Source of the DNA: Sinorhizobium sp. A49
Lineage (GTDB): Bacteria; Pseudomonadota; Alphaproteobacteria; Rhizobiales; Rhizobiaceae
Assembly (NCBI RefSeq): GCF_002002725.1
Contig: NZ_MUNW01000033.1
Location: forward strand, 62,001-126,000
DNA length: 64,000 bases
Direction: 5' to 3'
Position 1 is the first letter of the stretch. Each line of letters starts with the position of its first letter. A program made the translations under genes and the position numbers. Below are positions 36,163 through 45,826 of this stretch, one piece after another. The notes below the pieces were generated by a model. That model made no database searches. It saw only the letters and a list, made by a program, of their open reading frames with translations, and had not been told where the DNA came from.

Positions 36163-37194
36163 TCAGAGCTTCGCAGCCGCGCCAAAGCCTGTGAGGAAGG
36201 AGGTCAGATTGGCGGACAGCGCATCACAGAGGTAGCCGCCTTCCTGGACGATGGCCGTCGGCAGACCCAGGCCGGCGATCGCCGCACCCATCTTGGCAAA
36301 GCCAGGCGTCGACACGGAGAGGCCGCCGAAGGGATCGCCTTCAAAGGCGTCGAGGCCGAGTGCCACGACAAGCGCGTCCGGGGCATAGGCACGGATGCGG
36401 CGGAAGGCGACGTCGAGAGCTGCCAGGAATTCGGCGTCGCCGGACTTGCGCTCAAGCGGCAGATTGAGATTGTAGCCGAGACCCGGCCCCTCGCCGCGCT
36501 CGTCGGCGTGCCCCCAGAAGAAGGGATAGAACCGCACCGGGTCGGCATGGATCGACACCGTCAGCACGTCGGAGCGTTGGTAGAAGATGCCTTGCGTACC
36601 GTTGCCGTGATGCAGGTCGATGTCGAGGATAACGACGCGGTCAGCGTTCGACAGGAAGCGCTGCGCTGCGACGGCGGAATTGTTGAGGAAGCAGAAGCCG
36701 CCGGCGACGTCGGCAAAGGCGTGATGTCCGGGCGGGCGGCAGAGCGCATAGGCGGCGCGATCGCCTGACATCACCGCATCCGCGGCATCGACAGCGCTCC
36801 AGGCGCTCCAGCGCACGCTCTCCCAGGTTTCTCCCGAAATCGGACATGCTGTGTCCGCCATGTGATAGCCAGCCTGCCCCACGGCAGAAGCCGGATATCG
36901 GCCATCTCTGGCCAGCGGATGGATGTTGGGAATGACCTCCTCCGAGGCATCAGTGATGCGCTGCCAGCGCGCGTAGATATGCCCGAGGAAGTCGAGATAT
37001 TCGGGCGTGTGCACCGCGGCAATCGGGCCGAGCCCGTGATCGCGCGGGCGAAGGATGGTGCACCCGGCATCCCGGGCGCCGGTGAGCAACCGCTCGACCC
37101 GCTCCGGCTGCTCCGGGTTCGGCTGCGGCGCGCCGCTCGAAAGGAAAGCCTTCGGATTGTGTCGCTTCTGTTCCTGTGCGTAGAAGGCTTTCAT
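36163..37194 (-). CDS. Histone-deacetylase-family enzyme (acetylpolyamine amidohydrolase-like)
   Basis: A 343-residue zinc hydrolase that would remove acetyl (or another acyl) groups from amines. Signature blocks are complete: the active-site histidines in CRPPGHHAF (His157-His158), zinc ligands in LDIDLHHGNGT (Asp193, His195) and VALGLDAFEGDP (Asp near 284), and QEGGYL near 312. The N-terminal MKAFYAQEQKRHNPKAF is typical of bacterial acetylpolyamine amidohydrolases. The ATG at 37194 follows GGGAG; the frame stays open nine codons upstream. Last gene of the nine-gene operon, 30 bases after a polyamine-acetyltransferase-like gene, so acetylation and deacetylation functions sit side by side. 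Confidence 0.88.
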   Translation of the reverse strand: MKAFYAQEQKRHNPKAFLSSGAPQPNPEQPERVERLLTGARDAGCTILRPRDHGLGPIAAVHTPEYLDFLGHIYARWQRITDASEEVIPNIHPLARDGRYPASAVGQAGYHMADTACPISGETWESVRWSAWSAVDAADAVMSGDRAAYALCRPPGHHAFADVAGGFCFLNNSAVAAQRFLSNADRVVILDIDLHHGNGTQGIFYQRSDVLTVSIHADPVRFYPFFWGHADERGEGPGLGYNLNLPLERKSGDAEFLAALDVAFRRIRAYAPDALVVALGLDAFEGDPFGGLSVSTPGFAKMGAAIAGLGLPTAIVQEGGYLCDALSANLTSFLTGFGAAAKL

Positions 37195-37224
37195 GCTGTC
37201 TCCCGTTCCTGCATCGTCCAATTT

Positions 37225-37728
37225 TCAGTCCCCGGCAAGAGCCACGAAGGCCTCGCCATAGGCGGCATGCGCGCGATCCTTCGTCTGCCAGGTGATACCG
37301 AGCCGTTCGTAAAGGCGCTGCGCGGCCATATTCTCCACGTCGACCTCCAGCCGCAGATAGTCCCCACCCCGCGCCTTCGACCAGGAAGCAACCTCCCGCA
37401 GAAGGCGCTCGCCGATACCGAGGCCACGGAAGCGGTCGTCGACATAGAGGTCCTGCACGAACACACCCGGCCTCCCGCGCCAGGTCGAGAAGATCGGAAA
37501 GAACAGGCAAAGGCCGGCAAACCCTCCATCGACCTCGGCAATCAGACTGCCGAAAGCAGCGTCGGGACCGAAGCCGAAGCGGCGGTAATCCTCTGCCGTG
37601 CAAGTCACCTTGCCCGCCATATCGAGCCCACGGCCCATGGCCTGGATCGCGCCATGTATTGTATCCGCGTCGCCGTTCTCCCCGGTGCGAATGTGGATAT
37701 CTGCGGTCAAGCTCTTGGTTGTCGTCAC
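37225..37728 (-). CDS. GNAT acetyltransferase, spermidine/spermine N-acetyltransferase-like
   Basis: A 167-residue acetyl-CoA-dependent N-acetyltransferase. The acetyl-CoA loop is RFRGLGIGERLL (about residues 100-111), preceded by the strand FVQDLYVDD and followed by RLEVDVENMAAQRLYERLG. The FPIFSTWRGRPGVFVQDLYV stretch resembles the SSAT group that acetylates polyamines or thialysine. It is 60 bases downstream of the BKACE gene. The substrate may be an amine intermediate of the pathway encoded by the operon. Confidence 0.82.
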   Translation of the reverse strand: MTTTKSLTADIHIRTGENGDADTIHGAIQAMGRGLDMAGKVTCTAEDYRRFGFGPDAAFGSLIAEVDGGFAGLCLFFPIFSTWRGRPGVFVQDLYVDDRFRGLGIGERLLREVASWSKARGGDYLRLEVDVENMAAQRLYERLGITWQTKDRAHAAYGEAFVALAGD

Positions 37729-37788
37729 GGTCGTCCCCTTCGATACTGACGGCTGCAGACCGCAGGCAACCCCGCCCGGGCCCAGGCG

Positions 37789-38736
37789 TCAGAACGCCAC
37801 TTGATCTCCGCCTTTGAGGCCGAGAAGATCACGCGCTTCCTTAGGGGTGGCAACCTCCAGCGACAAGGCGTCAAGAACCGTACGGATACGGTGGACCTGT
37901 TCGGCATTGCTGGTCGCCAGCTGCCCGCGGCCATTGTAGAGACTGTCTTCCAGCCCCACCCGCACATTGCCGCCCATCGCCGCCGCCATGGTGATCATCG
38001 GCATCTGGTGGCGGCCGGCGGCCAGCACCGAGAACGAGTAGTCGTCGCCGAAGAGCTTGTCAGCAATGCGCTTCATATGCGTCAGGTTCTCCGGATCGGC
38101 GCCGATGCCCCCCAGGATGCCGAAGACAAACTGGATGAACAGATGGCCGGAAACCAGCCCACGGTCGCGGAAATGTGCCAGCGAATAGAGATGGCCGACA
38201 TCATAGCATTCGAATTCGAACCTTGTGCCGCATCCCTGTCCGAGACGCGTGAGGATGAACTCCATGTCGGCAAAGGTGTTCTTGAAGATCGAGCCGCGCG
38301 TCGCCTCCAACAGTTCCGGCTCCCAAGCGTGTTTCCATTCAGCCGGTTTGTCCAGCGCCGGAAACAGGGCGAAGTTCATCGAACCCATGTTGAGCGAGCA
38401 CATCTCCGGCTCGGCCTGCAAGGATGCCGCCAGGCGATCTTCAAGCGTCATCAGGGACGAACCGCCGGTCGAGATGTTCACGACGGCATCGGTCGACTGC
38501 TTGATGCGCGGCAGGAACTGCATGAACAGCGAAGGGTCAGCGGAAGGCCGGCCGTCAACGGGGTTACGTGCATGCAGGTGCAGGATCGAGGCGCCGGCCT
38601 CGGCTGCCGCAATCGCCTCCGAGGCGATCTGGTCCGGCGTGATCGGCAGATGGGGCGACATGGTCGGCGTATGCACCGAACCCGTCACCGCGCAGGTGAT
38701 GATGACCTTCCTGTGCGACGTCTTGGTTTTCGTCAT
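37789..38736 (-). CDS. Beta-keto acid cleavage enzyme (BKACE, DUF849 family)
   Basis: A 315-residue zinc enzyme that condenses a beta-keto acid with acetyl-CoA to give acetoacetate and a new acyl-CoA. The zinc histidines are in ILHLHARNP (His53, His55), followed by GRPSADPSLFMQFLPRIK and the NISTGG loop; the EDSLYNGRGQLATSNAEQV block near the C-terminus is also characteristic. The R-group determines specificity; 3-keto-5-aminohexanoate and dehydrocarnitine are known substrates in relatives. The start at 38736 gives normal family length, ten bases after the aminotransferase stop. The neighbouring aminotransferase could make the beta-keto acid from a beta-amino acid. Confidence 0.9.
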   Translation of the reverse strand: MTKTKTSHRKVIITCAVTGSVHTPTMSPHLPITPDQIASEAIAAAEAGASILHLHARNPVDGRPSADPSLFMQFLPRIKQSTDAVVNISTGGSSLMTLEDRLAASLQAEPEMCSLNMGSMNFALFPALDKPAEWKHAWEPELLEATRGSIFKNTFADMEFILTRLGQGCGTRFEFECYDVGHLYSLAHFRDRGLVSGHLFIQFVFGILGGIGADPENLTHMKRIADKLFGDDYSFSVLAAGRHQMPMITMAAAMGGNVRVGLEDSLYNGRGQLATSNAEQVHRIRTVLDALSLEVATPKEARDLLGLKGGDQVAF

Positions 38737-38746
38737 GATGGCGATC

Positions 38747-40114
38747 TCAACGGTTGACGGGAAGATTGAGTTCGGCGGCGAGCTGTTCGAGCACATCGCC
38801 GAGGATGGCAATGATCTCGCCGATCTGCTCCCGGGTGATGATCATCGGCGGGCAGACCAGGAAATGATCGCCCTCGACACCGCCGCGCGTACGCCTGGAA
38901 TAGATAATCAATCCGCGCTCATAGGCGAGATCGACGACCCGCTGGTGCGCATTCAATTCCTTCGGCAGCGGCTTCATCGTCTCGCGGTCCGAGACGAACT
39001 CGGCGGCGAGCAGCAACCCCTTGCCCCTGACGTCGCCGATGAACGGGAAGCGCTCGGAAAGAGCTACCAGTTCGGCCTTGAGCGCGTCTCCCATGGCGGC
39101 GGCATTATCGATCAGACCGAGCCGATCGATTTCATCCAATACGGCCAGTCCGGCAGCACAGGCGAGAGGATTGCCGGCATAGGTGAAGCCGTGCTGGAAA
39201 CCACCGGCGTCGAGCACGGGCTGAACTAGCCTCGACGGAGCCGCCATCGCACCGAGCGGGCAATAGCCCGAGGCAAAGCCCTTCGACAGCGCGATCAGGT
39301 CGGGCTTGCAGTCCCAATGATCGCCGCCGAGGAATTTCCCGGTGCGGCCGGCGCCGCTCATGACCTCGTCATGGATCAGGAGGATGCCGTATTTGTCGCA
39401 GATTTCGCGGATGCGTCTGTAGTAGCTGTCAGGCGCGACCAGCGCACCGGTCGAGGCACCGCCGATCGGCTCCATGATGAAGGCAAGCACGCTTTCCGGG
39501 CCTTCGGACTGTATCCTGTCTTCCAGCATGTCGGCATACTTGATGCCGCGCTGCTCCATCGTCAGGTTATCGCGATCGAGATAGGCTGTTGGCGCCGGTA
39601 CTTTCGGCATTTCCCGCATCATCGGCGAGAACGGATCGGAGAGAGCCGCATAACCGGTGACCGCCAGCGCGCCGAGCGTGCCGCCATGATAGGACGGAAA
39701 GCGCGAGATCACCTTCCAGCGATCCTTCTGGCCGGTTGCGACCGCCCATTGGCGAGCGAGCTTCAGGCAGGATTCGACCGCCTCCGACCCACCGGAAACG
39801 AAGAAGATCTTGTCCATACCCTCGGGCAGTTTTTCGGCGGCACGGCGGGCCAATTCTTCCGCCGGCTCGTTTTCGAAGTGCAGGCGATAGGCGAAGGTCA
39901 CGCGGTCCATCTGCCGTTTCATCGCCTCGAGCACGTTGCGATTGCCATGGCCGATATTGACCACCATCGCGCCGCTGGAGCCGTCGATCACCCGACGGCC
40001 ATCCTGGTCCCAGAGATAGATGCCCTCGGCCCGGTCGACCAGCGGCCGACGCAGACGCGACTGGTAGAACAGGTGTGAAGCGGGCCGTTCGTTTGAGGCT
40101 GTCGTCTTGAGCAT
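38747..40114 (-). CDS. Class III PLP-dependent aminotransferase
   Basis: A 455-residue omega-amino-acid/diamine-type aminotransferase. The cofactor lysine is in LIALSKGFASG (about residue 276), the Asp that binds the pyridine nitrogen is in LLIHDEVMSGAGRTG, and the phosphate loop is FVSGGSEAVES. Such enzymes use beta-alanine, GABA, diamines or beta-amino acids with pyruvate or 2-oxoglutarate. Located directly before the BKACE gene, it would plausibly supply the beta-keto acid substrate. It starts 12 bases after the dimethylformamidase-like gene. Confidence 0.9.
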   Translation of the reverse strand: MLKTTASNERPASHLFYQSRLRRPLVDRAEGIYLWDQDGRRVIDGSSGAMVVNIGHGNRNVLEAMKRQMDRVTFAYRLHFENEPAEELARRAAEKLPEGMDKIFFVSGGSEAVESCLKLARQWAVATGQKDRWKVISRFPSYHGGTLGALAVTGYAALSDPFSPMMREMPKVPAPTAYLDRDNLTMEQRGIKYADMLEDRIQSEGPESVLAFIMEPIGGASTGALVAPDSYYRRIREICDKYGILLIHDEVMSGAGRTGKFLGGDHWDCKPDLIALSKGFASGYCPLGAMAAPSRLVQPVLDAGGFQHGFTYAGNPLACAAGLAVLDEIDRLGLIDNAAAMGDALKAELVALSERFPFIGDVRGKGLLLAAEFVSDRETMKPLPKELNAHQRVVDLAYERGLIIYSRRTRGGVEGDHFLVCPPMIITREQIGEIIAILGDVLEQLAAELNLPVNR

Positions 40115-40126
40115 GTCCGGTCTCTG

Positions 40127-41776
40127 TCAGCGTTTGAGGTAACGGTTGAGAACATTGGCGGTAACGCGTTCGACCATCGCGTCGCCGCGTTTGAGGGCTG
40201 CCACCCATTCGCAGCTGCCGGCGTGGAACACCTCACCCTTGCCGCGCGGGAAATTGACGATCATGCCGCAGCCGCGCTTGACGCGATCGACTGCCGCCTC
40301 CCCCGCATCGCCGATCAGCGTTTCCGCCACGAACTTGGCGTCGGCGTCGGAAAGGAACTGATCGTCGGCGGGAATGTCGGCGCTTTCTTCCATCAGGGAC
40401 GACATGCCGAGCGCCAGGATTTCCAAGCCGTCCGGCGCGCCGCTGTCCTTCGTCGGTTCCGGCAGGCCGCCGCGGATGATGTAGTCGAGGCCGTCGACCT
40501 CGTAACCGAAGGCATGGCCTTCAGCGCCGAGGATGTCGCCATAGTAGATACCTGTGCCGGCAAAAGCCCAATGCTCCGGACGATAGACCGGAAAGCCACG
40601 AGCGCCGCGCGGGGCGCAACCGCCCCAGCCGACATAAAGCCCGCGCGTGGCAATGAGCCCGAAGGTTGAAGAGCCAGGACGGCCGATTTCCTTCGCCTCC
40701 CATGAGCCGGTCATGCGTGTCGGATCGGCAGAGTGACAGGCCGGATCCTCGGCGCGCGCTCGGTACTTGTAGCACACTTGCCGCCTGCCACCGTCCTCCA
40801 GACGCGTCTGCCACATGAAATTGCCGGCAAAGCGGGCTGCATGGCCGCCCCGTTCGACGTAGGTGTCGACCGCGTCGCGCATCTCCCAGGTCCAGTATTC
40901 GTCGTGACCGACGAAGACGACGCAATCGTAGCCGTCGAGGATTTCCGGGTTGAAGTGCAGCTCGTGCTGGCTGGCGAGGTCGACGGCATAGCCCTCACGC
41001 TCAGCCCAGCGGAAGAAATGGCTGTCGTAGCTCGCCCAACCGGAAGAGGCATATTTCTTGGAATAGCCGTTGGCATAGGCCCACTCCATGTGGGGATAGC
41101 GCGGCGCTACCGCCATCGGCGAATAGATTTCCAACGGCACCCGCGGCGCATCGATTGGCAACTGGACAAAGCCACGGCAGAACGGCCGCTCGATGCTGAC
41201 AGTCGTCGCATACTGGTCGCGGTTGGGACCGGTGATGCCCTGATAGTGGTTCGATCCACCCCAGGTGTTGTAAGATGTCCAGGATCCGGTCGCCGCCACC
41301 TGCAGCACGCGGCCCGGCTTGCGTCCAGCCTCGGGGCGAACGATGAAAAGATGTTGGCAGCGAATGGGCGCCCCATCGCGGCCCTCAGCCGTCAGGGTGA
41401 TACGGTAGGCGCCAGAGGGCCAGTTCGCATCCGTCTGGAATTCAATCGTTGTCTCCCAGCCGCAGCCGACCACGGAGCATTGATCAGGCGTATCCTGCCA
41501 GCGGGCAGCAATGCCCTGCCGTGTCATAACAGGTGTTTCGACGGCGCCGTCCCGCACGATCTCCAGGTTGAACAAGGCCGCGGTCGAACTCACCTGAAGC
41601 CGGACGGTTGCGCCCGGCGGGTAGGCGTAGGCGTCGGTGTAGCACCAGATCTCGCCGCGCTCGCCATCCATCCCCGGGTATTCGTAGTAGTGGCCGAGCA
41701 CTGCTTCGCGGCGTTGCTCCGGCGTCAGCCCGAAATCGGGAAACTGGTTGCTGATCGTCTTCATGGCATCCATCAT
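40127..41776 (-). CDS. N,N-dimethylformamidase large-subunit-like hydrolase
   Basis: A 549-residue protein matching the conserved core of N,N-dimethylformamidase large subunits: [16 protein letters not shown] near residues 160-175, the [18 protein letters not shown] block near 285, and a C-terminal [20 protein letters not shown]. DMFase cleaves a formamide C-N bond using a mononuclear iron held by two Tyr and a Glu; tyrosines are abundant in the matching regions but I cannot assign the ligands. It is shorter than known large subunits (~760) and no small-subunit gene is adjacent, so it may act alone on a different N-substituted amide. Its ATG overlaps the stop of the ATPase gene, tying enzyme to transporter. 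Confidence 0.78.
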   Translation of the reverse strand: MMDAMKTISNQFPDFGLTPEQRREAVLGHYYEYPGMDGERGEIWCYTDAYAYPPGATVRLQVSSTAALFNLEIVRDGAVETPVMTRQGIAARWQDTPDQCSVVGCGWETTIEFQTDANWPSGAYRITLTAEGRDGAPIRCQHLFIVRPEAGRKPGRVLQVAATGSWTSYNTWGGSNHYQGITGPNRDQYATTVSIERPFCRGFVQLPIDAPRVPLEIYSPMAVAPRYPHMEWAYANGYSKKYASSGWASYDSHFFRWAEREGYAVDLASQHELHFNPEILDGYDCVVFVGHDEYWTWEMRDAVDTYVERGGHAARFAGNFMWQTRLEDGGRRQVCYKYRARAEDPACHSADPTRMTGSWEAKEIGRPGSSTFGLIATRGLYVGWGGCAPRGARGFPVYRPEHWAFAGTGIYYGDILGAEGHAFGYEVDGLDYIIRGGLPEPTKDSGAPDGLEILALGMSSLMEESADIPADDQFLSDADAKFVAETLIGDAGEAAVDRVKRGCGMIVNFPRGKGEVFHAGSCEWVAALKRGDAMVERVTANVLNRYLKR

Positions 41777-42537
41777 GCCGCAAGATACTTCTTCAGGAAG
41801 GTTCGCGTGCGCTCCTGTTTCGGCTCGCGGAAAATTTCGCTTGGCGCCCCCTGTTCGACAACGACACCGCCATCCATGAACAGCACACGGTCGGCGACCT
41901 CGCCGGCAAAGCGCATCTCATGGGTGACGATCAGCATCGTCATATGCTCGGCGGCAAGCTGCTTCATCACAGCGTTGACCTCGTCGACGAGTTCCGGGTC
42001 GAGCGCGGAGGTCGCCTCATCGAAGAGCATCACCTTCGGCTGCATTGCCAGTGCTCGCGCAATGGCGACGCGTTGCTTCTGGCCGCCGGAAAGCCGCGAG
42101 GGATAGGCATCGACCTTCTCCGCCAGCCCAACCTTCGACAGAAGCTCGACCGCCAGTTCGCGCGCGGCCGCCTTCGCCATGCCCTTCAGGATAACGGGCC
42201 CCATCGTGACGTTTTCGATCACCGTCAGGTGCGGGAACAGATTGAAGTGCTGGAACACCATGCCCATCTGCTGGCGCACCGCATTGATATGGCGCTCGAA
42301 CGCCTGACCGCGCAGATCCTGGTTGACCTTGATGCCATCGAGCCAGATCTCGCCGCCGTTCAAGGTTTCCAGATGATTGATCGAGCGCAGCAGCGTGCTC
42401 TTGCCGGACCCGCTGGGTCCGATGATGGCAACGATCTGGCCGCGGTCGACCGACAGGTCGATGCCCTTGAGGACTTGAAGCTCGCCATAGGCCTTGCGGG
42501 CCCCTTTGACTTCGACCATGGGTCGCTGGGCGGTCAT
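41773..42537 (-). CDS. Polar amino acid ABC transporter ATP-binding protein
   Basis: A 254-residue ATPase of the HisP/GlnQ group. Walker A is GPSGSGKST (about residues 40-48), the Q-loop is [12 protein letters not shown], the signature is [10 protein letters not shown], Walker B is [12 protein letters not shown] and the H-loop is IVTHEM. It overlaps both neighbours by four bases (permease stop and hydrolase start), showing tight coupling of transport and catabolism. Confidence 0.93.
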   Translation of the reverse strand: MTAQRPMVEVKGARKAYGELQVLKGIDLSVDRGQIVAIIGPSGSGKSTLLRSINHLETLNGGEIWLDGIKVNQDLRGQAFERHINAVRQQMGMVFQHFNLFPHLTVIENVTMGPVILKGMAKAAARELAVELLSKVGLAEKVDAYPSRLSGGQKQRVAIARALAMQPKVMLFDEATSALDPELVDEVNAVMKQLAAEHMTMLIVTHEMRFAGEVADRVLFMDGGVVVEQGAPSEIFREPKQERTRTFLKKYLAA

Positions 42538-43193
42538 CGTGATACCTCCACGTTCTGTTCGACCCGGCGCAGACCCGCTTCGAGCACGAGGTTTAGGATG
42601 TAGTAGAGAGCGGCGGCAACGATGTAGAACTCGAAGGGCCGATAGGTCTCGCTGATCGCCAGCTGTGCCGAATGGACGAGCTCGGCGATCCCGATGATCG
42701 AGACCAGGGACGACTCCTTCAGCAGTGCGATCAGGTTGTTGCCGATGGCAGGCACGGTGTTGCGTATGGCCTGCGGTACGACGACGTAGCGCAACGTCTG
42801 AAATTTGCCGAAGCCGATACTGCGCGCGCCTTCGCTCTGGCCGGCATCGACTGCGACGATACCCGCACGCAAGACGTCGGCGTTGTACACGGCGAAATGC
42901 AGCCCAAGCCCGACGATGCCGGCGACCAAAGCGGGGATCTTGAAGTCAAGTTGGCCCAGACCGTAGTAGATCAGAAAGAGCTGAAGCAGCAGCGGCGTGC
43001 CCATGAACAGCCACATGAACGCCCGAACCGGCCACGTGACGATTTTAGGCGCGTAAAGCACTGTGACGGCGAAGACAATACCGAAGACGAAACTGATCGC
43101 CCCCGCCGAGACTGTGAGGATGGCAGTCCACCACACGCCAGTCCAAAGAATGTCCGCATACGGAGGTATGACGCTGAAATCGAGACCTTGCAA
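42534..43193 (-). CDS. Polar amino acid ABC transporter permease (HisM/GlnP-like)
   Basis: A 219-residue inner-membrane subunit. I place the start at a TTG at 43193, right after GGAGGAGGAAACC, which gives exactly the usual family length; upstream codons in frame lie inside the previous permease gene and spell no membrane protein. Helices run from [20 protein letters not shown] onward; the ATPase-docking loop is [20 protein letters not shown]. Confidence 0.9.
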   Translation of the reverse strand: MQGLDFSVIPPYADILWTGVWWTAILTVSAGAISFVFGIVFAVTVLYAPKIVTWPVRAFMWLFMGTPLLLQLFLIYYGLGQLDFKIPALVAGIVGLGLHFAVYNADVLRAGIVAVDAGQSEGARSIGFGKFQTLRYVVVPQAIRNTVPAIGNNLIALLKESSLVSIIGIAELVHSAQLAISETYRPFEFYIVAAALYYILNLVLEAGLRRVEQNVEVSR

Positions 43194-43206
43194 GGTTTCC
43201 TCCTCC

Positions 43207-43854
43207 TCACACGATCGCGTAGCGGCGGTCGAGCAGATCGACGATCCGCGCCACGACATAGATGATGATCATGTAGAGCACGGCGGCGACGCCGAAGATC
43301 TCGAATGGCTTGTACGTCGACCCAATGAACCGCTGCGCGGTATAGGTGAGCTCGACAACCGAAATCGTCGAGACCAGCGCCGAGCCCTTGACGAGTGCCA
43401 CCGTATTGACCCCGAGTGGGCGGATCATCATGCGGGCGGCTTGCGGAAGAATGACTTTGCGCATTGTCTGCATCCGGCTGAACCCGATGGAGCGGGCGGC
43501 CTCTGCCTGGCCGCGATCAACCGACAGGATTGCTCCGCGGATGGCTTCGGCCATGTAGGCGCCGATGTTCAGCCCAAGCCCGATCACGCCGGCGGCGAAC
43601 GGTTCGAGGTTGATGCCGATCTGCGGCCCGCCGAAGTAGAGAACGAACAACTGAATAAGGCAGGGCGTACCGCGAAACAGACTGACATATGCGGAACCGA
43701 AGGCGCGCAAAGGCAGCGAACGCGACATCTTTGCCGCCGCCACGAGAAAGGCGACAACAAGTCCGAGGGCCAGCGAAAGCGCCGAAATCTCGATCGTGAC
43801 CCACGCTGCCTCCACAAAAAACGGGAAGACGCGCTGTATCAGCGAAAAATCCAT
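43207..43854 (-). CDS. Polar amino acid ABC transporter permease (HisQ/GlnP-like)
   Basis: A 215-residue inner-membrane subunit with the family docking loop GQAEAARSIGFSRMQTMRKV and the LFRGTPCLIQLFVLYFG motif. It follows the SBP gene by 71 bases and lies 13 bases before the second permease; the two form the channel as a heterodimer. Confidence 0.92.
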   Translation of the reverse strand: MDFSLIQRVFPFFVEAAWVTIEISALSLALGLVVAFLVAAAKMSRSLPLRAFGSAYVSLFRGTPCLIQLFVLYFGGPQIGINLEPFAAGVIGLGLNIGAYMAEAIRGAILSVDRGQAEAARSIGFSRMQTMRKVILPQAARMMIRPLGVNTVALVKGSALVSTISVVELTYTAQRFIGSTYKPFEIFGVAAVLYMIIIYVVARIVDLLDRRYAIV

Positions 43855-43925
43855 TCGGGAAACTCCAGGAAAAGATCAGAAATTCCCGACCACCTGGACG
43901 GCGGCCGGAAATGCCTCTTGGTTGA

Positions 43926-44705
43926 TCAGCGGATGTCGCTGCCGATCCATTCCATCGCGATCTTTTCATAGGTGCCATCGGCCATGATGTCGTCGAGCGC
44001 CTTTTGCATCGCGGCCTGCAGCTCCGGATTGTTTTGCCGGATCGCGATACCGGCAAAAAGCTCGCCGCCCGAGATCTCCGTGGTCTCAAGCTGGCGGATC
44101 TTTTCGCCGCTCTTGATTGCGACCTTCACCGGAATGTTGTCGTTGATGATCGCATCGACGCGCCCGCTGTTAAGCTCGAGCAGCAACTCCGGCAGCCCCT
44201 TGTAGGTGCGAATTTCCCAACCGCCCCGCTCCCGCGCCCATTTCTCATGCGTTTCGCCGAGCGTCACGCCAACCGTCTTTTCCGTCAGCTCGTCCAGGCT
44301 CTTGATCGGAGAGTCCTCCTTCACGAACACGGCGCGGCCGGTGCGATAATAGGGACCGACGAAATCGATCACCTTGTCGCGCTCCGGCGTGATCGTCATG
44401 GAGCCGACGACAGCATCGTACTTGTTGGCAAGCAGGCCGGCGATGATCCCGTCCCAGGCGGTCGTCACGATCTTGACCTTTACGCCCAAACGCTCGCCAA
44501 GCGCCTGACCGATCGAGGGGTCGAAACCGACCACTTCGTTCTTGTCGTTGACGAAGTTGAACGGAGGATACTGCCCGGTCATCGCGATCCGAAGTTCACC
44601 TGCGGCCTTGATGTCCTCCAGTTCGTCGGCGCTTGCCGGGGCGGCTGAAAAAGTGGCTGCGACAGCCATCGTTGCGGCCAGAAGGCCGGAGAATACGGTT
44701 CTCAT
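43926..44705 (-). CDS. Polar amino acid ABC transporter substrate-binding protein (SBP family 3)
   Basis: A 259-residue periplasmic receptor and first gene of the nine-gene operon. Signal peptide MRTVFSGLLAATMAVAATFS...ASA; mature domain with the classic GELRIAMTGQYPPFNFVND and VVGFDPSIGQALGERLG blocks and SMTITPERDKVIDFVGPYY. The start at 44705 follows AAGGA; the frame is open 50 codons upstream without support. The aspartate and arginine that bind the alpha-amino/carboxyl group of amino acids seem conserved in style, so an amino-acid-like ligand is likely. Confidence 0.92.
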   Translation of the reverse strand: MRTVFSGLLAATMAVAATFSAAPASADELEDIKAAGELRIAMTGQYPPFNFVNDKNEVVGFDPSIGQALGERLGVKVKIVTTAWDGIIAGLLANKYDAVVGSMTITPERDKVIDFVGPYYRTGRAVFVKEDSPIKSLDELTEKTVGVTLGETHEKWARERGGWEIRTYKGLPELLLELNSGRVDAIINDNIPVKVAIKSGEKIRQLETTEISGGELFAGIAIRQNNPELQAAMQKALDDIMADGTYEKIAMEWIGSDIR

Positions 44706-44845
44706 GAGATGTTCCTTGTTCCTCTGATGGAATGCGCCTTCTTGTGCGCTTGGCACGGACAGTTCGGGTCCGACGAAGGTCATGATTGCTTTTGCATCAA
44801 CATTGCGCAAATAGATAATGGGAATAGAAGGCATAGATTTCAGGA
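44706..44845. promoter_or_regulatory. Divergent promoter region, BKACE operon / LysR
   Basis: A 140-base region between the SBP gene and the divergent LysR gene. It contains an AT-rich tract around 44785-44830 (cattgcgcaaatagataatggg). No strong palindrome stood out, but this should hold the LysR-responsive promoter of the nine-gene operon. Confidence 0.45.
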
Positions 44846-45805
44846 ATGGTAACACCTCGATCCGAACGGCTCGTCTGGGAGCTCGACTGGAACCTGCTGC
44901 GCACCTTCGTGGTGATCGCGGAGGTCAAGAGCATCACGCGTGCAGCCGAGCGGCTGAACCTCAAACAACCGAGCGTCAGCAATGCTTTGAAGCGGCTGGA
45001 GGACCGCGTCGGGCGGCGGCTGGTGGAGCGGGATGCGACGCGCTTCGACCTGACGGAAGTCGGCCAGCTTCTCTATGAGCAGGCCGTCGAAGTGTTCGGG
45101 ACCATATCCCAACTGCCGCAACTAGTGCGTGGCGTCAGCGACGACGTGACCGGGCACGTGACGATCGCCGTCGCCAGCCATGTCGTATCGCCGATCTTCG
45201 ACCGGGCGCTGATGGAGTTTCATCGCGACTATCCGCGCGCGACGCTGAATATCTCGGTCGCCGCAAGCGGCGAAGTCACCCGCCAGGTGCGGGAGAAGCG
45301 GGCATCCTTCGGCCTCTGCCTCGTCAGCGTGCGCGACCCGGCACTGGACTATCTGCTGGTCTTCCGCGAGTTCTTCGGCTTCTTCTGCGGGCCCCATCAC
45401 AGGCTGTTCGGCAAGCAAGGATTAAAACTCGCCGACCTCAAGGGCGAGACCTCGGTGTCGTTCCACACGGACCATATCGCCGATGCATTGCGGCCGGTGG
45501 CGCTTCTGCGCAGCGAGGCCAAACTCAATGCCAACGTCGTTGGTGTCTCCTCGAGCCTGGAAGAGGTGCGCCGCATGATCATGGCAGGCCTCGGCGTCGG
45601 GCCGTTACCGCTGCACGTGGCGCGTCGCGACGTGGCGGACGGGGCGCTCTGGCGGCTGCCCCCTTACGAGGCGCCGCCTGCAATCGACATCTTTCTGCTG
45701 ACAAACCCCGACAAGGCGTTGAACCGCGCAGAAAAGGCGCTGCTTGCCGGGCTGCAGACGCTCATCGCCGAGACCCCGGCCGAAGAACGGATCTATGCGG
45801 ACTGA
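44846..45805 (+). CDS. LysR-family transcriptional regulator of the BKACE island
   Basis: A 319-residue regulator with an N-terminal helix-turn-helix (residues ~12-75: WNLLRTFVVIAEVKSITRAA, then PSVSNALKRLEDRVGRR) and an effector domain from ~100 (GHVTIAVASHVVSPIF). Divergence from the nine-gene operon strongly suggests it senses the imported substrate or a pathway intermediate. The ATG lies close behind AGGA, giving an unusually short spacing; a later start is possible. Confidence 0.88.
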   Translation: MVTPRSERLVWELDWNLLRTFVVIAEVKSITRAAERLNLKQPSVSNALKRLEDRVGRRLVERDATRFDLTEVGQLLYEQAVEVFGTISQLPQLVRGVSDDVTGHVTIAVASHVVSPIFDRALMEFHRDYPRATLNISVAASGEVTRQVREKRASFGLCLVSVRDPALDYLLVFREFFGFFCGPHHRLFGKQGLKLADLKGETSVSFHTDHIADALRPVALLRSEAKLNANVVGVSSSLEEVRRMIMAGLGVGPLPLHVARRDVADGALWRLPPYEAPPAIDIFLLTNPDKALNRAEKALLAGLQTLIAETPAEERIYAD

Positions 45806-45826
45806 GGACGCGCGGATGGCGACCGA

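Noticed and set aside
37760-37800. GC-rich stretch between GNAT and BKACE genes as a terminator
   Set aside because: The complementary runs are short and irregular and the genes are otherwise operon-like, so no termination signal is supported.
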